Source: Cerrena zonata
Lineage: Eukaryota; Basidiomycota; Agaricomycetes; Polyporales; Cerrenaceae
Assembly (NCBI GenBank): GCA_038087015.1
Contig: JASBNA010000085.1
Coordinates: forward strand, 91,266-155,265
DNA length: 64,000 nt
Reading direction: 5' to 3'
A program made the position numbers and the translations under genes. This document shows, one piece after another, positions 33,814-44,900 of this stretch (its first letter is position 1; each line of letters starts with the position of its first letter). The notes below the pieces were generated by a model. It was given only the letters and a program-made list of their open reading frames with translations. It made no database searches and had not been told where the DNA came from.

Positions 33814-35629
33814 TCATAGTCTGCTCTAGAAATGAGGAACTTTCTGACGGATTATTTTTCGCTGGATTCGCTCTGCCACGATGACCCGCTTGCAAAAGAT
33901 CACTTCGTCGCTATGGTGGCACAATACGTGCTCAGTGTCACTCGGGGAGAGCATCTTATCTTGACGATATGAAGCTCCACTCTATGACAACGTCCCCTGC
34001 CGTTTTCTTTGATAGTCAAGTGCACGATAGAGGTCCTATACATCCTCTCATCTAGTATGTATGTAACAGCCCATCATCTTATATATACATACGGCACTCA
34101 TTTGATATGGATCAATCCAGATACCCATAACATATACACCAATGATGATGAGTATCTTTGGCCGTATCAATACGTGTTAAAAACACGAACATGTCAATTG
34201 ACGGGAAGAGAGTGACGGAAAGAGAGAACTGACTCAGCCCCAGCTTGAAGGTTTTACGCAATCTAGCTCTTGCATCCACCGGAAATGGCTCAAGTTGCAT
34301 TTTCTGCCATCGATACAGCCGTGTTGGTGAATAAGGTTGCGATATTTCTACCTTCCTTCTTGGTTCTCTGGTACAATACGAGACTTCGAAGGAACTTAGA
34401 ACACACTCAGCACATCCAACGATGGCATGGAAGAATACTCTGAATGCCAAAAAAACACCGTCTCAATTACCGATCGCACCTCTGATCCTGTGTAGGATAA
34501 TGTTCTTAACAGGTAGATGACCTTAAGCTGGTGTTGAATCTCGAGTATTCACATTATTCGTAGACTCACGGACAATATGATCCTAACAAGCCCTTGGAGA
34601 AACTCAAAATTAATTATCAAGAATGAATTTACTGAACACGCCGCGTCATCCTCTTTCCTTGTACCATCACTCACCATTTCCTTCTTAGATTCTGTCGGAT
34701 ACCTTGGAGATACAAGGGAGGAACGACGACGAGTTACGGCGATTTCTAGTCTCCAGAAATAGGCGACCTTGACATCCGCACAATCCCCATGTGCCGCTTT
34801 CTAGATGGCATGGAGTGATGGCTCCTCGCTCGTTAAGGAGGAGATGGTCACTTACATCGTCTTATCTATGAGTTAGCGAATTCGTGAATGCATTTCAACA
34901 GAAGACGCCTGAAAGGTACAATGGTCCTGAACACCCTGTAGTTATGCCTAACTATGGTAGGTCTCGGGTATGCACGACGTTGGATATCGCACTAAATACA
35001 GAAACATAGTCGTCATACATGCGGAATAATACCGCTGTCGTCGCAGAATTAGGCAATCACCTAGAGCCTTCATTTGGGTCTGTATGACACGAGATTCTAC
35101 TCCTATTAGGCGAGGCGGAAGTGCGAAAGTTAGCCAAACAGGTTCCCTTTCAATAAGCTCAACAGCTTCAAGAACCGTCAAACGTAGACCCCGCCGAATC
35201 ACGAGAGCGTGTCGCAAGAACGTCCTACTCCATTCTCTCAGCGCATCCCCACCCTTTACCCTAAGGATGAAGACATCGACAAAATCTATTCAGCTTTCGC
35301 TAGACTCCATCAAGTTTGGGCTTCGCGTTACCTGCTATACTTAGTCGACCACATCCGGCCTAACCATGAACAAAATGTCACTAACTCTTGCATCATTCCC
35401 TCCAATGGGTGGTACCGTGGCGTTCGCTGATAGCTTGGTTATTGGAAGTTTAAGCGTGGAAGGTACGCCTCTCGCAGTGCGTCTCACTGCTATACTGTAT
35501 CAGACCAACGATACTAGTGCAGATCGAAGCTATTTACGAGAAAGCGCCGAGTCTCGTTCTAGCACATCCCAGAGTTCGACTCCAATAATGGCATAATCTC
35601 CAAAAGTTCTATCATATCCATGCTACCCC
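33814..35629. other. no supported gene; decayed sequence
   Basis: Only short frames on both strands. A minus-strand run with TRLYRWQKMQLEPFPVDARA near 34260-34340 and a plus-strand run with YPKDEDIDKIYSAFARLHQV near 35260-35310 look like possible exon remnants, but neither can be assigned. Confidence 0.4.
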
Positions 35630-36500
35630 TCTCTCGATTACAAAGCAAGGAGGATAACGTGAGGTTCGCCAATGCTAAAAGCCGTTTCATTCAAGCTTCT
35701 ACCCCCGTTATTACCGGCTTACAATTATCTAGCGTGCCATTTTTTAGATCATCTCGACGGCACCATCGACGGCTTCTACCCTGTTCGTGATGGAGAAACA
35801 ATCAAAGATTCAATCAAACTCGCGAGTTGGCAAGATGTAAACGTGCAAGCCTACAAACAAAGCGCACAAAAGACTCATCGTTTACTTCACAAAAACGTCT
35901 GAAGATTCCATGGCATCTTTCGTCAGCCCATTACTGATATCGTTAAAATATCAGACGACTTCACGCGAGTACTGTTCATCCATCATCAACCTCGAGTGGA
36001 AGGGTTTGGAGCTTTTGATGTGTGGTTCCTCTCTCGGCCGACCGACACCTTATGCGCCCGAAGACATTCATAATTAAACCCGTATTACAACGGGCTTCTC
36101 TCGTTGGTGTCTTTACCTGCCATATGACTAGCAACCCATCCCACTCATCCCCTCCCACCAATCTCGACAAGGCTAAAGACTATATTGTTCAACACAAGGC
36201 TTGATGCAACTTCGCGAAGGAAATGGACTTTGCTTAGCTAACGTCTGCATGCGCAAATAACTTTGCTCTGATCGTCAGTCAATATTGAATATCACCCCTA
36301 CATGCTTCAATCGTTATGAGAACTCATTCTCGAGGATGACGTAGCCGGTGATACTCTTTCTATCCACTTCCAGCTCTTCCCGGACGTTAAGGAGGAATAC
36401 TTCAACGCTGGTGTTATTGAACAACAAGTCAAGATAATACAAATTATAATCGAGCTCATGCGTAACGTCCGAGAACGTCACAAACTCTCGCTGAATGTAT
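35630..36500 (+). pseudogene. probable relic of cytosolic isoleucyl-tRNA synthetase
   Basis: Frameshifted plus-strand fragments read like the C-terminal half of eukaryotic IleRS. The best is 36250-36495: GDTLSIHFQLFPDVKEEYFN, followed by EQQVKIIQIIIELMRNVRER and HKLSLN, matching the family's 'dT.SiHf..fP.v.ee.fd..ie.qV..mq.vi.lgR.iRerhkls' stretch. Upstream, a fragment near 35655-35790 (EDNVRFA in one frame, then FKLLPPLLPAYNYLACHFL in another) fits the 'DNLRF..V...v..klLlPl.N.yrFf' region. Frames change and stops intervene, so it cannot encode an enzyme. The assignment rests on recognising the motif, not on alignment. Confidence 0.45.
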
Positions 36501-38749
36501 GTTGCCCGATTTTACCCTCTCTTTCACTACGGGAATGACATGCTTTCGTCTCCAGACTCTGCTTTGTGAGCTTTCCAGATATATCCGATCCGCACTTACG
36601 TCTATTGTCCTCACCTTCGACGAGAAATTTGCCAGTATCTGAAGATACCCAAATATATATGTCTGAGCGTACTGGTAACGTAGTATATTTTCTATCCAAT
36701 ATGTTATACCCCCTCCCCTTCCCGCAGGCTACTAGCGCAACATGAAATGAAACACCAAGGTAAGGTGGCAATTGTACCCAGGTAAAAACCTAGAGTCTAA
36801 ACATTTGGCGGGCCGCATGGAAACGACGGCGGACGGCCTTGATGAATCCGGAGGTAAGTTTACGGATTTTGCGGAACTTGGAGGTCGGTCTCTAAGAAAA
36901 AATAGATCCGCAAAGGCAGCAGGCGAGGAAAGAGGCGAGTACATACCTGGGATGTTTCATCAATCACTCCCCCTTCAACCGAAGACCCTTCCTCCAGAGA
37001 CGGCGTGTTCGCAATAGAGACCAGCTATTTGACCAGGTGAGAGAAGAGACTGGCACAATATTAAGAGACTGACTGGAGAGCCAACTTGCACAGGAATTTC
37101 GACGATCGGAATCATTCGATCCGCAAGAATATGCTAAAGCAGTATATCAACAGCGTCAGAGGACCAGGTGTGAAGTGTTATGCACAAATATGGTGCACCT
37201 GGAACCTATCGAAATCTGATGTGTCGCTTGGGGATACTATCAGGAGGGTGTGCCAGTGAGGAGGTAAGTCAACCAAAGAATAATCGTAGTCGTAATCGGC
37301 TGTTCCGGCAAGACCGAACGCGGTTATGTATTGCTCAGGGAGCGTGTCGGGCATTTCAGATGTGATGATAGCAACGTTGAATGGATTAGAAGTGGAAGTG
37401 GTCAGAGTGCCGCCGACGTTGGTCGTGCATGTCAATTAGGGCGGTAAGCGCGGGGCTCGTGGTTGTACATGTCAATCTACCGCAAGTCTACTGGTACTAG
37501 AAACACTGTATGTACTTTTGTATTCACTCTGCTACTACAACAGGCTATACTTAAACCAACTCAAGCAGACTCAGCATAAGTTGCCGTGATCGCGGCATTT
37601 CGATCATGATCGAGAACATGGTACGCAACGTTTAACTCCAACTGTCGACTAATCTTTGTTGAGTCTGTCTCGACCCTGGTAGACTGTCCACTATCTTTAC
37701 TGTCTATGTCTCTACCAAACATATCGAGTCTTTCTTGTTGCTAGAAGATAAAGAAGAAGACGCTGTAGATGACACGTCCTCCTAAGAGCGGCCACAGAGC
37801 TCCGATTTTTTGTCGATCAAGATAGTCGATGGACCGTTTGCATGGACATCAGAGTCCGAAGCATTACTGCAGGACATTAATGCCGAATTAGACCCCGGCC
37901 GACTACATCTCTGCATAGGACCTGTGGCTTCCGTGTGACAACGTTACCTTTGGGCTAGAATTCCACGAACAACGGTACCAAAATGTCCTGCAGCTGGCTA
38001 CATAGTAAGTTGACTTTTGTCGAAAGTCAGGACGCGTGTTCACATCAACCACAGTCTTCGAATCATTGTTCGGAAACACAGGCTCCCTCCAACACAAGCC
38101 TGCCACCCTGGCCACCCACAATGGCATCCCTCGCCCTTTAAATCCTGAGCCACAAACCCTGATCTTTTCATCGTAGTGAATCACCCGTTGTCCGTAGACA
38201 ACCTCCTCGTCTTATCGAGGTTCCTGAAAACTACGAGCTGCCCTATGATCTTATGGGCCGGGTACCTTACTTGTTCCACGGGAAAATGGCGTCCTGGCTA
38301 CAAGTGGCACTCTTGGTGCGTATTTGATGTATTTGATGTATTCCGAGTGATTTAACATGCACGTAGGCTCTCATCAATTTTTGCAGGTATGGACGACAAT
38401 GTACGAAAAGCAAAACACAAGCACTAACATTTTTACTGTAGGATAGTTTCTTGGTAGACTTCGGCTTCGCGATCGTTTCGCTGAATGATGTAGCGAACTT
38501 TGCCGCTCTAAGTACATACATCTGTTTCTACGTTCCAAATTTCTAACTGAGCCTTCAACCAAACAGACTTTGCCACAAAGTGGACCCTTCTTTGTGCATT
38601 AGTGTATATCCCGATAGCCTGATCTCTAAATTGACATCTCTCTAGCCTTGGTTTAGCTTGTGACTGACCTCTCACAAGTTACTGGTAAGTTATCTGGTCA
38701 CATCGAATGAACAAGAACTTGAACCAGCCGGCTACTACTTTCTCGATAT
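36501..38749. other. no supported gene; scattered coding-like fragments
   Basis: Mostly short frames. A run at about 38195-38310 (LIEVPENYELPYDLMGRVPY) is coding-like and may be an exon of a broken gene interrupted near the Helitron. I cannot name it. The sequence becomes strongly AT-rich after about 38750. Confidence 0.4.
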
Positions 38750-38961
38750 CAATATTTCTTTAATATATTATTTCAAAATATTCCATTCATTTCAAATACT
38801 TTTTCAATATCTAGGACAGAATATTCAATAAGTATATAACTTGGTAAATAGGCCAATTCTGGCAGAACACGATTCCTTCGGTAGGTGTAGAATATTATCA
38901 TATTATATATTATTTAATAAATGGATACATTATAATATACAATAAAATTGATTATATAAAC

Positions 38962-41900
38962 TTAGAGTTTGACATATATTGCTATTGTTGCTTGTCTTCC
39001 TTTTATTTTGCGTAAATTTGCACTTGATAGTTCTTTCAATGTTCCCTGATATTGACAATCACCTTTCTTTTCCATTCCATCATAGTACCATACCTTATCA
39101 TCTGTTGTTATAACACGAGCCGTAAAGTGGAACTTACCATGATATATGATACCACATAGCCTGTAGTGTTGTTCCTGTATAATCAACTCTGGCTCAATAT
39201 TTATTGTTGCACTATAAATATTAAAAGGTATAAAGGTAGGGAATATATCATAAGTGATATTCCTTTGTAAGCCAATATTGCATGTTGGACATTGCATATG
39301 AGTCTTCTGAGATGTCAATACTGGAATCCAACTTTGCAAAGATGAATATTTATATGTACCTTTTCTAAGTGGACTGTTTTTCCATATAACCTCATTACAA
39401 TCCCATAATATATTGCTGCCTTCTTCAGTATCATAGAGGGTATCACACACAGTACAAAGAGTATTGTATGTCATAATTGGTTCCGATTGCATAAACATCT
39501 CAGTACAAAGGTTATCAATACTGGTACCATTATCAGTGGCTTCAATAGGAAAGTATTCAGGATGTCTTTGATGAAAATGGTATCTCAAATTATCTCGTGC
39601 CTCCTCTTTTGATTTATCTTTATTTTCCACACTTTCCATAAGTTCTGTAAACTTCTCAAATAATTTATTCTCAAGCCTCACATTATTATCCCAATTTTCA
39701 ACATCACTCTTATATACAGACCAGAGAATTGTCCATAAACTATCATAAGCACATGTCAAAGTGTCATTCCAAGCAAATCCCTGTATTGTATTGCTATCAT
39801 TTGACACTTGCTTTGCCTTTGCAATCATAGCATCAATAAATCTATCAGTTTTCTTAACAGCTTGTGATCTCCTAGCACCTTTCTTTCTACCAGGTTCACT
39901 ACTCATAGCATTCAGTGCTTTTGTACCTTTAGCAGGAATATAACTTGAAACTTGGTTTATTTGAATATGTTTATGTGCAAGCTGTGTCTCAGTAACTTCC
40001 ACATTTCCAGTGATTTTGACCTTTTTCCCTATAAGTGTAAACTTTGGATTGATCTCAGGTTCTTGTAAAATTAGTGGATCATCTTCATTCCACTTAATAG
40101 CATTGTGAGTATTTGTAGGAACAAAGTTAGTCCCTTTCCATTTACGGAATTGATATATAAGTGCTCTACGTGTCTCTGCACATATGTTATCAGGCAAGGT
40201 TCCCAAATACTTGAGCTCTGTTATTTGATCTAATAACTCTAATTCTCTAAATTCTTGCCTAAGATAACCTGACAGACCACCAGTAATTCGTTGTGAATCG
40301 AATCCCTGGATAATTAGAGTATTTTTTGCAGAAGCACTTCTGGACAGACATGTATATATAGACTGATGAGTATTGCAGTTTTGTAGGTCTACAACATTAT
40401 AAAGCCGTGTGCGCCCTTGAGAACTGAAATCAGTCATTGCAAAATTAGGCAAGATAGGAACTTGACCTCTTGAGATACGATACTCTTTATCATATCGCAT
40501 TTGACATGTGATAGCTTGTGTCTGAGCCATAATAGGAACCACATTCTCTGGCAAACCATCAAGTTTAATAGGGTTTGGTGGAGATGTCAACATGGCAAAA
40601 ACAACCTCTAATCCTTTTCTATTTTCACTGATTGGCTTTGACTTCCAACCTACAACAATTGCCTCAGCTCCATTTGTTACCCCACACTCAGTTGCCTCAT
40701 TATATTTGATCAATATCGGTAAGCCCAAACATAGCATAAGTTTACCAGGCCGATGTTCAGTATTTGCTGGAGGAAGCTCCCATAATCTCTCTTGTAATAT
40801 AGGAGGTAGATTATCTGAGACACGTAATGGATCAACTGGTTGTTGTCTTGTTTTCTTAGATGACTTTCTAGAAGTCCATTTATCAACAGAATAAAAGGTA
40901 TGTATTTCTTCATCATGTTCTTGAGCAAATCTATCACATCCTATAATATTGATCTTATCCCGATAAGCATTTAGAGCTGTTATTATTGACACATTACGAA
41001 AGTCAGGATTACTAAGACTTCGATCTGTATCTGGTTTCACAACTAAGCTTCTTATAAATGATATGTCCTCTTGTGTACAAGCCTTGAATCGCATATTCTC
41101 AAGTGCCTTTCGAAACTTGCCATCCTCTGTTGTCTGAGTTTTCTGTCGCATATTTTGTCGAAGTATTACAACAGTGGTAAACTGATGCCAGATAGCTTTG
41201 CCAATAATATTCTCTTGAATAATGTAACTATTTGTTGTGTGAATAACAGAGTCAATATTGCCTGAGTATAATGGATACTTGTGCATAGGTGGTGGCAGCT
41301 GTGCAAAGTCACCAGCACAAATCATATTGATTCCACCAAATGGTTTATCTTCATCTCTAAATGCTTTGCACATTTTGGCACATATACTATATAAACTTCT
41401 ACAATCTACCATTGACACCTCATCTAAAAACATATACTCAACACGTTTTAATCGATTTTGTACATTAGATATATTCTTAGGATTGTCTACACTATATTGC
41501 CCAATTTGTAGCATTGAATGATAAGTAGATCCTTGGATAAGAGAGGCAGCAGAACCTGTTGGGGCAATACACATAAACCGATAACTTTCCTGTCGCTGAG
41601 CAAAGAAGGCCATCAAAGCTTTGATCACTTGTGATTTACCTGTTCCAGCCATACCTCCTAAATACATTTTGAGTTGTTCACCACTAGGCTGTACTGCATG
41701 ATTAGCAATGATTCTAAATGCTCTTTCTTGTTCAGAGTTTAGAGTAAAGTCATATGCAATATCGTCAATCTTACATTGACTTGCTTTATCAGTGGCTTGG
41801 AAAGAACAGTTAAGATATGACTGATCAACAACTTTAACTTCATTTGCAACAGAATTGACAACTTTGCTATGCTCTTTTCTCTTTTGAGCAGCTTGCCTAT

Positions 41901-44900
41901 CTCTCATATTCAAAATCTCCTCCTTTAGCTCAGTTAACAATGCCTTCCATCTACTACCATGATGTGCATCACCAGTTTGAAACTCTAAGTTATTTTGTAT
42001 ATGATTAACTTGATCTACATGTACTGCTGTTCCACCAGCATTATGTAACATATTTTCAGCCTCTCGCATCTGCCGATCTCTGTTTATTGTCCTGTCAGTT
42101 AATATATGCTCCTCATCATCATCATCCATATCAGCAACATTATGATCAACAAGTTGATCATTCTGAAAGCCCTCTCTCTCAAGATGATCCTGCATTTCAT
42201 CACTTAATCCAAATGGCATAGGCATATTTGCTTTGCCTGCTTTTCTTTGAGCAGAATAATCATCTCGTGCATCATTGCATTCATAACGTATATGAAAGAA
42301 CTTCATAATATCAAGTTGTCTGCTTGTAAATTCATATTCCAAAAAGATATCATCCCAAAGAGAAGTATTGCTTTTCAAGTCATATCCTATTCTCCAGGGC
42401 TTAAATAACATTAGCATAACCATACAATACTCTTCTCTATTTCCTTTATCCTTTCTGGGTAGTATACCACCAACAAAATTGGGAATCTTAGCTTTATTTT
42501 CTGGTATTAAACAAACATAATGTGAATGAGATTGTGGATGATTAGGCTTCAATTTATACCATATGTTATCATGTATAGGACCATCTTCTATATCATCTGC
42601 TTCATCAGATGTAGCCACAGTCTTGTTACCCTTGCCTTTAAGTACTTTTGGAGGCATTTTCTCTTTTCTATATCTGGATATCCACTCATATAAAGACATT
42701 GACTCATATACTGTTGGTCGACAAGTGTAATCATACACAGGTGACAAACCAACATACTCTTTTTTACGATGAGCTAATATAACCTTGTCTGGTATATCTG
42801 ATAAGTCATGCTCTTTTTGCTGAGGCCAATAACTCAACACTTCTTGTAAATAAGGATACCAGTAACAAGTTGCAAATGAATGACTTGTGTAGTGATCAGG
42901 GTTACCTAGTAAGTAAAGTGCAGCCATTGGAGCACCAATTTCACTTTGAGCAGTTAAGGCATTTACAATCTTTACAAAACCAGATCTTGCTCGACTTCGA
43001 TCATCTTTAGCTAACATCTCTTCACTATGCATGTTACTAAATACATGACGCACAGCCTGAAATATTGTATGAGTATTGAGTGCAGTTTTTGTAATATAAT
43101 CTGTAATATATGCAACAACAGACTTAATTGCAGTTCCTGACAGAATACTGGTAATATCAGTATTACATCGATACAAATATGTAACTAGTGGAGTGAAGCA
43201 ATTCATCCAGCCTTCACCTTTTTTCATATTGATTGCTCCTGTTTCAGGATCAATAGAGGTCACATTAAATGTTGCCCGAGGAAATCTTGCCTTACAAGTA
43301 CCATATTTATTATTCATACATCCTTTGTGACATGAATGTCTATTTGAAAGATATAAAAGTTCATCCATAGTTTCTTTTGCATTTTCCCACCATTTCATTG
43401 TTTCTCTACAGTTGCAACAATCACGACACAAATCTTTACATGTAATAGAAGGTGGTGCAACAGGCATAGTTTCTGTTGGAGGAATATAGTCAGGATTTTC
43501 TCTTGCTTTATCTATCTTAGCCTCAACTTCAGACATAGTTCCAGTTTGAAATTCCCCCATATGAACACTTTCCAGATATTCAATAATTTTAGTTTGAAAG
43601 TTAGAACGAGGATCAAGTATCTTATCACGAATTTCTTGTGGAGTCAGACAATTACGAATCCAAACTAACATGTGCATATGTAATGTCAATCTACCTTGTT
43701 GTTCAACAGTACCATAGTAGCCAGCGGTATCACCATATAGCCCTCTTTGATTAGAACCAATACCTAAGACATGTTTTATAAACATCTTTACCATAAAGTG
43801 AAAAAAGCGGGCACATGCAACTGGATTATTTGCAATCATTCTAACTCTGTCATTATAGCCTTTAATAGTAGGCTGAAAAGTCTCTTTTGTATCTGCAAAG
43901 TATAATGCAATAGGATGATTGATATCTGCTGGTGAAAAGGTGATAAACCATGTAGGAGCTCCAAGAGAACTAATCATTGACCAGATTTCATTTCTCATAT
44001 ATTTCCGACTTGTGGTAGATCCATCAACCTTAGCATTAACAAACTCCAAATCATTTAAAACACGGAAACATTCTTTCTCTTCGGGTGTAACTGATTTGAC
44101 ATGTCCCTCTTTTTCCATACGTTCTATAAGACTATTTAAAACTGTATCTTTTAGATTCAAAAGTCTGTTTGAAATCTGATCAAATGACTTTTTTTGTGCA
44201 AGTAAATATCCACCTGTTGCACTTTTCTTAATTTGAAGATGGTTCCAAGCAATTAGAGGGAATACGGCATCCATTTGAAACCTTTTATCATGATACATAA
44301 GTAGCCATTTCTTATGTTTTGCATCTGATAGTGCTTTAACACCTCGTTTGTTGCCAATTCCACCTAGTCCATATGGAAACAACCAAGGAAACATCTGTGG
44401 ATATAATTGTGGATTATTATACAGAGACTCTGGCTCTGCTGATTTTCCTATTGCAAGAATATGGCCATCATTTTTGAAGTGCTGGACAGCTTTAGCCCGT
44501 AAAGCATTTGGATTATCTTTAACCCATTCACCATATCTTTCTGCTGTTAATCCATGTACAGTAAATGAACATTGACCCTCTGTGGTAGCTTCATCCTCTT
44601 CATTATCATTAACAGCAGTAGCCTCTGGCATTTTCACAGCATCTTCCTTTTCTGCTAACTTCTGATAATATACATAAACAGGAGGTGCTGTTTCACTGTA
44701 CTCATCAAGATTTTGTTGAGATATCTCAATATCTGCATAGTCAATATGATTCAGTTTCAACCATGCTAGTGCTTTTGCTACTTTGTTTCTTTGTACTAAG
44801 AAAGGAGTACGTTTATAATCCTCTGGAGTTGGAGGGGAGGGACCTATAAATATAAATGCCAACACATCATCAAAATCAGCTCTTGGTGGAGGCAAAATAG

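Noticed and set aside
38750..38830. CTAG at 38812 and CCAG near 38727 as the Helitron 3' terminus
   Set aside because: Neither has a convincing hairpin at the expected distance, so the end was left unresolved.
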